Shown piece by piece: positions 36,032 through 48,205 of a DNA stretch of 64,000 nt. Made by a program: the position numbers and the translations under genes. Positions within the stretch are counted from its first letter, which is position 1. Every line of letters begins with the position of its first letter. The notes under the pieces are model-generated. The model was not told the DNA's origin and made no database searches. It was given only the letters and a program-made list of their open reading frames with translations. The stretch comes from Ophthalmolycus amberensis (taxonomy: Eukaryota > Chordata > Actinopteri > Perciformes > Zoarcidae), in the NCBI GenBank assembly GCA_024529925.1, contig JAFEUB010001020.1:1008501-1072500 (forward strand), in the 5' to 3' direction.

Positions 36032-39000
36032 AAGGCTTCATTCTAGCATAACCCGGTTTCGATGCTCGGCTCTCATCGTCATCTTTTCCTCAGAAAACCT
36101 CCACGCCACCTCTCTCAGAGCCCTTATCCTCAATCGGCCCTGTGCTCTCGTTTCATTTTCCTCTTCTCCCGTTTCTCTCTTGCTCCCTCGACATGTTTTT
36201 TTCCGTACGTCATATTCGCGTCGAAGCCTGGTTCCTTTCGGATCACTCCTCCCTCTCCTCTCACAGAGATGCGAGGAGCGCTTCCCCGCGGGTTCTGGCC
36301 TCGGAACAAGCGGGTTCCTTGTGAGGCTCTGTTTGCTCTGCGAGTTGTTTTCTCACATAGCAGCGTTTCGCGGCCTCGCCTGGCGGATCACACCTCTGTG
36401 TATGTGTGTGTGTGTGTGTTTGGGAATACTCTGCATGGAGTACTCCAAGCTCGTGAATTCATCTATAGTTTGTGCACATTCTTAATTGCTCTGTGTGTGT
36501 GTGTGAGAGTGCTTGTTTACAGTGCTGAGTTGTGTATGTATGGGATGAGAGTGGCCTCGGGGCGGTGCGTACCTTAAAGCCTGGGTCGCCGGGTAACTAA
36601 TGCACCGAGGCATGCCTGCCTTCCTGTTTTCTTAATCAACAAACATTTAAGGGAAATCAGCAGGGTTTTACGAGGCGTTATTAGAAAGACTAAGAGGAAA
36701 AACACCGTCTACCTCAAGTGCTCTCAACACCAGGAGGAAGTGCTCAGGGGGGAAAATGTGCTGCTGAAGTGATCATATCTCACGCTCTCAAAAATTGCCT
36801 TTTTCTGCTCAAATCAAGAGAGATTTAAAATTGGTCTTTGCGACGGAAAATGTGCGCCGCTGTCAATGATAAATACATATTTCATAAAGGAGCGCCAGTG
36901 AATAGACAGGCTGACACTTTTGGACCTGCTGCAGCAGTTGATAAAGCTACAATTTAACATTTTAATACGAATGTCACCACTTTCTTGCAGTCCTTTTCAG
37001 CAGGAATTCAGTCAAGTCAGAAAGGTGTGGAGCTGCTGGTCTTCATTCTGAGGTACGTCATGACCCACCCTGTTGTCAGACGGAGCAAAGATACGAGTCT
37101 TCTGGCCCCCCCCCCCCACGTTTCGTGTTAGAGGTGTTCTCCTGACAAAACAGCATCTCTGTATTATGTATGTCGGTCACGCCTGCCCACTTGGCGGCCC
37201 TGGCCTCTCCTGAGATGTCTGAGGCGATGCTTTCAGAGATAGTTAGCTTTCCTGGTCTCAACTCAATCTCAGGACGTTTAGCACACAATGACCTGAGGGA
37301 TGGGATTTCCCCAAGATCATCTCTGAGGCGGCAGTGGAAGGCAGCTGATCCCCACTAACAAAACAAAAAGAAATACATCTAATGCCAAAACAATCGGCGC
37401 TAACGAGGCTAAAATCTCGCTTGCTGAAGTTGGCATTTTGTCCAAAGTTAAGCACTGTTTTTTCATGATAATCTTTCATGATTTCAGCATCTGAATAGTT
37501 TAAATAATGGCAGTTCAAACCTGCTCCAAAACCAATTGTCCCCTCTCAGAAAATCCCACAACCACTCCTCTGTTGTTATCACTGTGGCTATACAGGACTA
37601 TGGGGAAAAAGAGAGGTGAAAACACAGACAGACTCTGATGCAACGAGCATTACAGCACCCCACCACCACGACCTCCCTCCCTCTCTACCTCCTCCATAGT
37701 GACAGACCGGTTTGAACCAGACAAAGACGAATTTCAGCACTGCGGCCAAAAATCAGAGACTCGAGCAGGGATCACGTTGCGTGCCGATGTAGTTTTTTTT
37801 TTTTTTTTTTTTAGCGAACACTGGCACGCTGACTGGCATGTTTTTTACAGGATTGGCTAACAAGCGCGTACGCAACAGGGAGTACAGAAAACATCGACTG
37901 CGTTGGGAAATCCTGTAGACTGCAGTTCAAAGTCTGAGCACCCCTTGGCACCATTGTTGCTATTGCGAAAAGTTTGCATCATATTTTTAACCTGCTGTTT
38001 TCTCAAGATTTGGCTTTACTTCCCCGCTGAGAAGTGAGGGCGTAAAGAGTCCTGTCACAACCAATCACAGTTACAAAGAAAACACATAGCCGTGTTTTAC
38101 AGCTTGGGGGCTCCAGCGCTCCAAAGAGCAAAGGCCTATTTCCTGTGGTGGATTACTGAAACAATGGCAAGTAGTTCAAGTTTCAAGTGCTGAGGAGACA
38201 TACAAGATGAGGCTCCTTTACAGCAACATCTCCAGCAGTCTCGGCACTGATCCGATATCATGTCTTCTATGAGCAGACGGGGAAACATAAGTATTGGTCC
38301 TCGGTAACATCTGGTAGTTCAGGTATCGGAAGGACAAAAAGGGTATGGGAACATCTCTGCGGTTCATACAGCACAAGGTCCCATTTTAGAAACTCTTGCC
38401 CACACATTTTCCTCCGCGCTTTTTTCCCCACACCCTGAACCTCTGTTTTCTGTCTCACACTCCTGTCTGTCAGCTCTCCACCTCAAGCCTCTCTCTCTTG
38501 AACACACACACATATATATATACATATATACACAGGACCTTGCTGTACTCCGCTCCCCTTCCCAGCAGAGTGATGCAGCTTTGCTTTTATGAGATACCAG
38601 AGTTGGGCTCGCGGCAGGATGACTGACTGGCTTGTAGAAGGGGACAGAGGAACCATTTTGTGCCTCGCCGAATCCCTTTTTAAAATATTCATTCATAAAC
38701 TCCTGGAGCCTTTTACTCCACATCAAACACTGGGCCCATAGGAGAAGCACTGAGCTGATGCATCCAGAGAGGAAAACAAAAATACATGGTAAACAGGACC
38801 ACGGGTGGAGAGCAAAATGTATCTAAATATTTATGCGCTGAATATACTCCGATTTTATTCATTGTGTTTTTAGGGAAATGATTTGGACCAAAAGTGTGTC
38901 AACAGGATTTGTGCTTGGGAAAATATGCAAAAGCGGGTAAAACTGCTTCCTCATTTTTGCAGAGCAGCTGTGCTCATCTCAGGGGAAATATCCCAAAACA

Positions 39001-39499
39001 ATGGTGTTTTCTCTTTTGTTTTTTAGATTAAATGGCAATACGTTTGTGCATAACAAAAAATAAAGCATTTTAGTGACATTAAGCTGATAACATGTTGTTA
39101 TTTTCATCATTAGGATTGGGTAATAAATCCTTCACTAACTTTGTGCATAAAGTTCGTAACTAGCTTAAAATTTGCAATTTCCCAAAATGGGTTGCACCAT
39201 TAACATGTAAGAAATATGTTAATATCTTAAGACCTTGTAAATGTTTGCACTGTCCAATCGGATGCTATAAACTACGTCAACAGGAAGTCACGTTAGCATC
39301 ACAAACTGTAGCATAACTGCCAGTTTCAGGGGGAAAACAAAATATTGAACTACTATTCCTTTGTAAATGAAAATATTTAAGTTATTATCCGTATTTATAT
39401 GCAATATTTTGAATCTGTCGTATTTACGCAGTTTTATCGAGTGGGAGGTAGCATTAACCGTTATCGCGTTATTATGAATCCCACTGCTTTTCTCGTCAA
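36032..39499. other. Unassigned non-coding DNA
   Basis: No supported gene. The 171-codon frame at 36062-36577 runs into a GT repeat and has no domain. The stretch 36600-36760 is complex and repeat-free. Confidence 0.5.
37793..37812. repeat. Poly(T) tract, 20 bp
   Basis: Twenty T residues. It could be the antisense tail of a retrotransposed sequence, but no body is recognised beside it. Confidence 0.9.
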
Positions 39500-39670
39500 G
39501 ACCCGCCCTGCGTAGAATTCAAGCGCTAAGATTGGCCAGGCGTCCATGCTCGCCGAGGTACCCGTAACACCGTTTGTTCAGGTCCTTTGCCCCGACCAAT
39601 GGGCTATCCTGACCCCGACTACTCGAGGTCAATGCCTAACCTTAACCAACTGTCTCTGTCTCAACCAGCT
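39500..39670 (+). repeat. Possible dispersed repeat with an AACCTTAACCAAC motif
   Basis: 'aagacccgccctgcgt', 'aagattggccagg' and 'taaccttaaccaac' in this order resemble a common fish repeat I remember. Limits and class are uncertain. Confidence 0.4.
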
Positions 39671-39884
39671 GCACAGGGTCTTGCCTAGAAATGCAGCGGG
39701 ATTCATTATTACGCAGCACTATCAGGTAAAATGTCTTGTAATGTGAAGTGTGTTGTGCTATGTTTAAAATCGCAAACTGAATTTAATCAAGTGTCATAGT
39801 CAGGTGCGTCAACCACATGACCTCTTTTACTCCTTAATGGGTCATAAATTAGCAAGCTAACAAAAGTTTGGTCTGTCGGTTCCG

Positions 39885-40046
39885 TTAGCTAAGCAACAGT
39901 TTCACCTGGCAGGTAGTACTAGGTATAAATACATCGAACAACTAGACCCAGGAAGTCATTTGTGTGGCGCTTTGGACAGAGCTTCACCCCTGATTAAAGT
40001 CTTTATGCTACGCTAATCTAAGCGACTACTGGCTCCAGCTCCACAA
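39885..40046 (+). repeat. TTTCCCAAAATGTC-end dispersed family, copy 3 (fragment)
   Basis: 'cccaggaagtcattt' and 'aaagtctttatgctacgcta' followed by 'actggctccagctcc' match the internal part of copies 1 and 2. Terminal motifs are missing. Confidence 0.55.
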
Positions 40047-43000
40047 TTAACGTACAGAAATGCTTGCGGTGCGACCGGCTCCAGGTATTTAACGTTTACG
40101 GTTAATTAACATGACGTATAATTCCCTTTCATGCATGCATTGAACTGGTGTGTTGTGTGTGCCGCCATCTTTGCCGCACTGCAGTAGCCTAGAAACTTTA
40201 ACTAGATGACAAGCAATGTAAAAGCTACAACACCCGGCTGTCTTTTCCAAACAGAACTGCAGTATGAAATCCTTTTTTCTTTTTCTTTTCACACGTGTCT
40301 CCCCACAAATGACTCCTCTTTACAGAAGCTTCTCTGACATCTCGGATGTCACCCGAACTAACTCCTCGCCTGTGAAAGTACAGAGTGCCTGGGCGGCAGA
40401 ATCGCTTCACAGACAAATAGTACGATATCTGCAGCGAACGTCAAGACTAATCGACCTCAGGCGTGACAGATTTATGAGCATAAGAGCGGGCCAGACACAG
40501 AGAACAGAAAGGAGGAAATGGAGAGGAAATCAGGAGTGATTGAGATTAAAGCGAGTCGCGAGATGAAAGGAAAGTAATGCATGAGTGTAGGAGGGGAGCG
40601 CAGTAGGGGGGGTGTGGGGGTAGTGAACCTGACTCCGTCTTAGGCAAGTAAATGTACTGTATGTGTGCAACGGCCTGTGGATCTAAATAAGATTAAAATT
40701 GGCCGTGCATGTGACGGACACTTGTTAAGAAGTTATTGTTACACTTTGTCGTCGTAGATGAGAAGAAAAAAGGTGGAGGCGGTGTACAAAGCAAATAAAA
40801 AAAATGGGATGCAGCCTCTGTAAAATTCTTCGTTTGGTTGTTTTTTCACAGTTCCGTGTTCATGAAAGTACCTCGGCCTATTTTTTATCCACGGCGTCAA
40901 CACAGTTTGTCACGGCAGGGGCGCCAAACATGCAGGCTGCCAAAACACCCCATTCTGCATGGGGTGTTAGATGCCCCCCCCCCCCTTTCTTCATCCTCCT
41001 CCCTCCTGCAGACACCATAAATCACCATGTCTCTTCGAGGTTGACCTGCTGATGAACCGCGCTTTTAAGTCATTTAAATAGTTAAAGCAGGGGCACACAC
41101 ACGCCTACGCGCATGCACTTCCGTGAGGTCAGAAGTTTAATATTTAATACCTTCCTGCTGTACTTTTGCAGCTACTTAAATAGAAGCAAGTGAAATTTGG
41201 GCAGCAATGGCATGATGAAAATAAAGCACTTAAAGGACATGTAGTTCATATTTTCAACCAAAGAGTAATTTTTTTCTAAATGCTACTTCACATTCAGTTG
41301 TCATTTCGACACACTTATTAGTATTTTGTTCTGGCGGACAGGAGAGATTTGGGAAGTTCAGGTGGGTCAGCTGCGAAAAAAAAAGAAAGGCAGAAATAAC
41401 AGCGAGTAAAAGTCTGAAAAATAGGCACGGGGAGACAGACGCACATGGAGAAACAAACACCCGGAGAGGAACGAGAAGGAATATAAAACCAGAGGAGTGA
41501 GAAAAAAGCAGACTAAAGTGTCCTGGGGCGAGGTCTGCAGGAAATGAATTCAACAGTTTTGGAGAAATGAGAATGGGGAAAGCAGCTGTGGGGGCCGCAG
41601 CGCTCTGCAACACCCTGATCTACAAGGCCTCTGAGGGCCAACTCCACCAACACCACATGGCTAACAGAGTAAAACCAGAAAACGACACTGTAGTTGATGA
41701 CCGGCTGTAATTAAACGCTGATTAGACTGCGGCTCCAGCTTTCCTTGTGGCACAAGTGCTATAAACCTTCTGATGTAAGCTAAACAAAATCAACAATACC
41801 ACTATCAAGGACTGCAGTGTGTTCATTGTGATTTATACCAACTTACCATGGGAAAGATTTTAAAATAGAGGCTAGAGAAATAATAGTGGGAAAGATATGG
41901 ATATGCACGCATTGCTGGCCGGGATAATTGGATTATTAGACTTTGTAGCAGTAAATCCCAGTTTAAGAGTTTTCGTTAATCACGTTCTGAGGTAAACACT
42001 TATGCAAATGTGAAATGTTTTCACACTAGATTACAGTAAAACAGGTTTGCCTCCTGTCTCGTGTGTAAAAGCGAATGGATTTATTACATTTCCTGCCCTT
42101 AAATCAAAAAATGTCCACGACCCAAAGGAGGATTAAGTAAGACAGTGTTTGTAGCACAAAAAAATAAGTCCCAACAAAGAGTGGGAAGAACGGAGGGGAT
42201 AGTCGGGGTCCTTTCGGCTGAGGACGAGCCCACACAGATGGTGCTAGGACAGAGGGAGGACTGATTAATGATTAATCTACCTTGGCCTCAACAGAGACGA
42301 TCGCAAACACGGCCCAGGAGGAGAGCCACTTCAAACTCTGGCAGAGAAAGGAGACGCGCTGGCAAATACGCCGTCATTCAGCGGGCTCACTGGACCTCGT
42401 GCACATTGTGCCCTTAAGTGATGGACCAGTGAAAAAGAGAGAGCTATTTAAAGGCCTTACAGAGACCGTGCTTAAAGTGGGCGCTGTGTGTGTGTGTGTG
42501 TAGAAGAAGATAGAGAAAGAATGAGGCTTATGGGAACACACATGAAAAGAACTACCTCTTTGTTTATTCACTATCTGCTCTGAATGACTGATTATCAAAT
42601 GTGTCCGTTGACTGAAAGGCTGTAAATGAGTGATTTCAATTAACTTTCATGTGTATGTCAAATGAAAAAAAGCATGTTTCACCTAATTAGCATAATTAAT
42701 CTGACATTACACTACAGTACAATGACTTTAAGTTTCAGTTGGAATAGCTCCACACTTCTGTTATGTACTGCTGTAGTTTTAATATAATTGATTCAATCAT
42801 TACTGTGTCATCATCGTCATATCTTTTTGAAATGTAATGAAATATTAATATGTTATTAATACACATGTGATATTATTGTGTAAATAATCCAATTCTAGAA
42901 GCTATATGATAATAAATTGGAGTGTCGGGTCACGGGTGGACAAAACTTTAAGATGTCACCTCGTTTTTTGGGGAAAATTGTGATTTTCAATAAAGGCCTT

Positions 43001-43396
43001 TTAATGTGAAGGGAGTAGCAGCTAATATTCCCCAAAATTCACCATGCAAACCAAATATTTTGACAGAGCAGCTATGAAAACTTGTTTTTGAAACACCTGA
43101 AGCACCATTTGGTTTTAATTCAATGTTTAACAAAGCGTGTCGATAAAGGACAACGGCTCAGAAAATAAGAACCGACATCACTGAGAGCACCGGTATCGGA
43201 GCGGTGAGTTTGGGGTTTTTGGAATCTGTATCAGGAGAACATTCAGACTGGCGCAGCACTACTTTGTGCTGAACAGTCCTGCAGCCTTGTTGGTGACTTT
43301 GAAAATAATCCAAGACACATTTGCCTATTTTTCCCTCAAAGAAGTAAAATCCTAAACCGAAAGCAGTAGAGATGGAAAGAAAAAAAGCAAGATAAC
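40047..43396. other. Unassigned non-coding DNA
   Basis: No gene or complete mobile element. Contains a C run at about 40975-40984 and a GT run near 42487. Confidence 0.5.
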
Positions 43397-43404
43397 GAAG
43401 CCAC

Positions 43405-43835
43405 CAGGGGCGGACTGGCCATCGGGGATACCGGGGGAATCCCCGGTAGGCCGACGGGGTTTGGGCCGGTCTCTGACATCGCCGGCCCCGACTATATTAT
43501 ATGCTTCACAGAACACGTTCAATTTACTCTAATACCGAAAGTCAATAATCAGTGAAAACTGTATCAACAGTATAAACTGACATTATACTACTCCTCGCGA
43601 TCCGAGGACGCCATAGCACGGACACTACGGTGCTTTTAAAAACTTTTCTCCATAACCGCGGTCTGCGCCGTGCGGTCGTGCCGGGCGACGGTCGGGGCAG
43701 GGCCGGCGGAGGTGCGAATGGCCGCCGTAGACCGGTGAAATACATGCCATGTATTGAGTGGGCAGCACGCCGTGTATTGAGTGGGCCGGTCTGACAGTAA
43801 CTCCCGGGCCACTTTTTTCCCCCAGTCCGCCCCTG
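43405..43835. mobile_element. hAT-like non-autonomous transposon with perfect 8-bp target duplication
   Basis: The ends are CAGGGGCGGACTGG and its exact inverse (14 bp). GAAGCCAC flanks the left (43397-43404) and the right (43836-43843). The 431-bp interior is GC-rich with repeated 'gggccggtct' words and no transposase. CAGGG-type ends with an 8-bp duplication indicate hAT. Confidence 0.92.
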
Positions 43836-43843
43836 GAAGCCAC

Positions 43844-45905
43844 TGTGGGGTTTTTCTCGTTACTGCTTCTGTGTCATTCATCTGACCAGCGGTAGCGTCT
43901 GCTGCAGCTGAGGCGAGGTGATTACTTCTCCAGGAGACGTACTGAGAACAGATCGTGATGCGGCCGTTCCAGGTGAGGACGGCGATACGATGCAGTGGGA
44001 GGAGGGGAGGAAGACGGAGGCCGAGCGTGCTGCGGTGGGGATATGAGGTTGTTTTATTGTGTGTGTTTGAATGTGGGGTGCTCGCACATTTGTGGTGGTG
44101 GGTGGGGGGGGGGGGGGGGGGGGGGCTTTCATATAAGAGATTGAAATCAAAACAAAGACATTCAAAATGAATCCGAAAGGGATGAGACTCCAGCCGACGT
44201 TTGTGGTTTGACGGACTGTCAGAACACCTTTCCTGAGATTGCCCACCTGTCACGGGACTGCTGCCATGGACGTTATACAACACTGATAACATAACAGGAT
44301 TCCTGTTGTGAATTTTGCCCTAAAGAAACAAATGAAAAGAAAAAAAACTTTTTCACTAGTTATTTAGCTCTCTGTGTGTCTTAAGTGCACCTGCCAAACC
44401 CAGCTCGGCCCAGTCAGCCGAGCCTCTCGCTGCTCACCTGCATGAATCCCAACAGTTTGCAGTCTATTTGTACCGACTTATTACACCTTTTCAGTAAGTA
44501 TTAGATCACTGCAGCTCTCAAAAATATTACTGCAATTATTATTATTATTTTCCCTCTATCGGTCTCCTTCCCTCTCTCAATTTCCTCTCCCTTTCCATCT
44601 GTTCTCACCGGTGGCTTCTGATCAAACGGAAGGCAAAAAAAAAAAAGCTGCTACAACCAATATTCTCGCTCCGTCAGCCCAGCAGTCTCAACTCTCCATC
44701 ATGCCAGTCAGTCTTTTTTTTAACCTCCTAACGTTTAAAGAGACGGATGCAAAGCCAGCGTACATAAAAATACGCATTGCTTTTATGGGTTTTTTTATCC
44801 AGTAAGCTGAAAGTACACTCTAGCCACCAAAAAATGGACCCAGCAAGATTCTTTGTATCGCAAGCTCGAGGTGGCTGAGAAAAAGCATCCACATAAGAGC
44901 ATGAAGGAGTCCATCTGTCTGGCTGAAATATCGGTGATCGCTAGAGGATGAAGAGGGGGAACCCTAACGGTTAAATCCACATAAAAGTGTTTTTTCACTC
45001 ACGGAACAGATGCTTTTACCCTTTTAACAAATGTATCACCACAGTCAGGGGGTCCAAGCTTAATATATCCTGCCAGCCCTTAGAACCGTCTTTACTCTCA
45101 CTAGGACCCCCTGTTTATTTTATCTTACCCTCAAGTCTATTTTTGTGGCATTCAGTGAAGCTGCTTGAATCACACAAACATCCCGCTGTCCTTGATAGGA
45201 ACCGTGTCTACATTGACTGATCGAGGCTCCCTGTCTGTGAGCTCGCCTGCTTCACTACAGGCAGATTCCCATCACTCTCTACGGTGGGCAGGGAGGTAAA
45301 TATCAATGAATCAATACGTTGATACTGTTGATTTCTTAAATTTCTTGATTCATGGAAGACATTTTCATTGCTCACATGTTTCTTCCGATGTGGATTCCAT
45401 GTAAGATCTGCCAGTGTAGTGGTGCAGCGGAGGAAATTAACTACGGGGTGGCTACTTTCTTTATTGGGTAATGAAATAACAATCAGATCAAGTTATATAT
45501 TATCGCAGATGCCTGAACGCTGTTTTCTCGCCGAGAATATACAATTGTGTTTGTACTACTGACCAGCTGGAAGCCGTGGTTTACTCAGTCCTTTAATTAC
45601 CATCAATGGAACCAATAATAACTTCATTTAGTCAACAAATTAACTCTGAGCGCATGGTGCGATCTTGAATGGGTCGCTTTCGCTCTCTGTGTTCGGTCTT
45701 CATACAGTACTGCCTCTCGTCTGCGTCGTGTCGGTGAGCAGGCAGGAAATTGGAAGGGACAGACAGGTGCGTTTGAGTGTATGCAGGTCATTCTATCGAT
45801 GTCACACATGGAGTGAATGAATAGGGAGGCTGACATGGGCCCCTTAGGATCCCTCTTTGGTGGTGTCGATTGGAGGAGGCGGCGTAGGGCAGATCCATAC
45901 AGCAA

Positions 45906-45908
<3 letters not shown>
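43844..45908. other. Unassigned non-coding DNA
   Basis: No supported gene. The 218-codon antisense frame at 43636-44292 spans the hAT element and the G run and is a composition artefact. Confidence 0.5.
44104..44125. repeat. Poly(G) tract, 22 bp
   Basis: Twenty-two consecutive G residues preceded by 'ggtggtgggtg'. It is G-quadruplex-prone and its length may be mis-assembled. Confidence 0.9.
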
Positions 45909-45945
<37 letters not shown>

Positions 45946-46245
45946 AGAGTTAAGTTTAATTCTAAAGCCTCTGAGCTCCCATGGGGTCTGAAGGATCAGA
46001 CAAAGGAAACCAATGGGTACCCAGGGGACTCTAATAAAGCCCCGTTTCAAGCACACACCCACACACATACACACACACACACACTCACACACACACATAA
46101 TGTGACAGTACAGAATAGTTGCTGCACATACAGACACACACACACACACCTGGGCCTGTGTGCTGGAAGCAGACATGTGTCTGGAGCTCTGCTTTTCATT
46201 ATGAAGGCGAGACCGTCAATGCATCCTCCTTTTCGGGGCCATTCG

Positions 46246-46276
<31 letters not shown>
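45909..46276. repeat. Cluster of GT and AC microsatellites
   Basis: GT run 45909-45944, then AC runs at about 46050-46098, 46131-46149 and 46250-46276. The orientation flips between the first and the rest, so the RNA could fold on itself. Confidence 0.92.
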
Positions 46277-46279
<3 letters not shown>

Positions 46280-47925
46280 TGCAGTGATGAACCCACAGGT
46301 CTCCTCGCCTCTGCAGAGCTTCATAGCATCTCTCAGTTCAGTTAGCATTTAGCTGTCCGGCCCCCCCCCCCCCCAAAAGCTTACTCTCACTGCTCTCGTG
46401 GCCTGCAGCACGATAGCGGCCAGCATCGAACAGCAGACACAGTTAGCAACTAGCTGGTGACACATAGCGCTTGAGCTAAACAGCAAGAGATTGTTCTCAA
46501 GAGTTGGTAGAGACCAAAACAACACAGCTAAAAAGCTGTGTTTGAAAATTTGAAGTTTCTCAAATGACAGCAGCGCCACACTCAGACTCGACTCTTGACC
46601 TCCGAAGACCGCCTCGTGTCAGCGTAATGAAAACACAAAAGCCAGTAGTGCAGCTCGAGGACAATACCCTCTCCGCGTGGTGAACCCGTAAGCCCCCCCC
46701 CCCCCAGCTGCAATAAGCCCACATCCCACTGCGGTGTGTGGCGCCCGCACACAGATTAAACGGGAAGGCCTCCGTGTTGAAATGGATAGATCCGGTATCT
46801 CCTTTTCTGTCCGTGCGGCACTTACATAAACACGCAATAATCAAAATAAGGCTTGTTAATCTTGAAAGCTTCCCACTGCGACACACAGAGAAGAAGAAAT
46901 GTGATATTGAAAAGCTGCCTTTGTAGAGTGAGGCAGTAAGTCGATGAGTCATGGGTGTGGGGGGGTTGTGTGCTGCTTCAGAGGGGATTATAGAGCATGC
47001 ATTACAGGTCAACAATTAGAAACCAATGATCATGTGTGGAACCGCGGAGACAGACAGGTGCTGTGGAAAGTGTCCCCCCCCCCCCCATGTGATTTACCTC
47101 ACTCACCAAGACATATTAGACTGCAAAGTTCAACTGGTGACATTCAATCCTGCAAATCTCCCGTCTCCTCAGCAGCGCGTGGTACATGCGAACAACCACT
47201 TACTGTATGCACACACACGTATGTTCACGGGTGTCTGACGCGCAAACACACCTTTTTCCATTTCAATCCCCGTCTCTTTCAAAAACATCAGCAGCTTTCG
47301 TCTCCTCAATTTTATGCTGGCTGAATGTTTTCGCCTCTGATATTCAGATTAGCGGCACCGCTAAATGCGCTGCCGCTGGCCCGTCGCGGCCCCTGGCCCG
47401 TCGCGGCCCCTGGCCCGTCGCGGCCCCTGTCCTCGGCGGATGCACCTCTCCGTTTTTTTTTCAGCAAAACCAGCAGCCGGCCAACGGCAGACAGCTCACA
47501 GACAAAACAATCCGCCGTTATTAATGAGGGACACTTTTCACCTCACTTAAGAGGTAAATAGACCCTGTGAATGTCGAGCCATGTGGGCTGCTTCAGAGAA
47601 GCCAGATCAAAGAGGATTCAGTGATTCGCTTTGACATCTGGACAGCCCCCGAAAAAACAACAGCGAATAACCACCCACAACTCTGTCTGGTTAACAAATA
47701 TCCCTGTTGGTAGCTGCTAAGCTATGTGATTGTTTTCAGAGGGAGCATAAGATGGTGTTCAGCAAACAAACTAGCACTTCATATCATTGGGACTTTTGAG
47801 TCCTGTATTTGGTATGCATGAAGTATCTACTGCATACTTACTGAGGACAATAAGGATGATATTATCTTGTGAGGAATCTTGTCAAGATACCCGTCTTGTT
47901 CCAGAATTAAAGGAACATTAGCAAT
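46277..47925. other. Unassigned non-coding DNA with C runs
   Basis: No supported gene. C runs occur at about 46361-46374, 46695-46706 and 47074-47086. The open frames cross these runs and lack domains. Confidence 0.5.
47378..47428 (+). repeat. 17-bp GC-rich tandem repeat, three perfect copies
   Basis: The unit GGCCCGTCGCGGCCCCT occurs three times without change, and a partial unit follows. It is very CpG-rich compared with the surrounding DNA. Confidence 0.93.
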
Positions 47926-48205
47926 GGAATATTGACATTTTGGGAGATATGCTTTCCTGCTGAGAGTTGAGGTAATAACAAGCAGTTTGCAGACGATCGA
48001 AAGCCAAAGTCTTTATTTATGCTGGTTTCCAGGCACCCTCACCGTGACTACAGGTCTTCAGGAAGTCACTGCATCTCTGTGTTCAGATATAACATTATTA
48101 CACAGTTAAACAGGCTAGCTGTACGAGACTGGCATTGATCTTCTCATCTAACTCGGAAAACACTAAAGCAGATCATTCAATTTCCCAAAATGTCAAACTA
48201 TTCCC
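47926..48205. mobile_element. TTTCCCAAAATGTC-end element, copy 4, with both inverted ends
   Basis: The left end 'ggaatattgacattttggga' mirrors the right end 'tcccaaaatgtcaaactattcc' with a small indel, over about 280 bp. Internal words 'tctttatttatgctggtttcc' and 'catctaactcgg' link it to copies 1 to 3. The paired ends suggest a MITE, although the family's class is not established here. Confidence 0.7.

Noticed and set aside
36062..36577. 171-codon plus-strand open frame
   Set aside because: No recognisable domain, competing overlapping frames, and it runs through a GT repeat.
43636..44292. 218-codon minus-strand open frame
   Set aside because: It spans the hAT element boundary and a 22-G run that yields poly-proline, so it is composite and artefactual.
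45817..46352. Frames up to 156 codons with VCVCVC and THTHTH tracts
   Set aside because: Translation of GT/AC runs. The same applies to frames at 53178-53744, 56145-56537 and 1604-1864.
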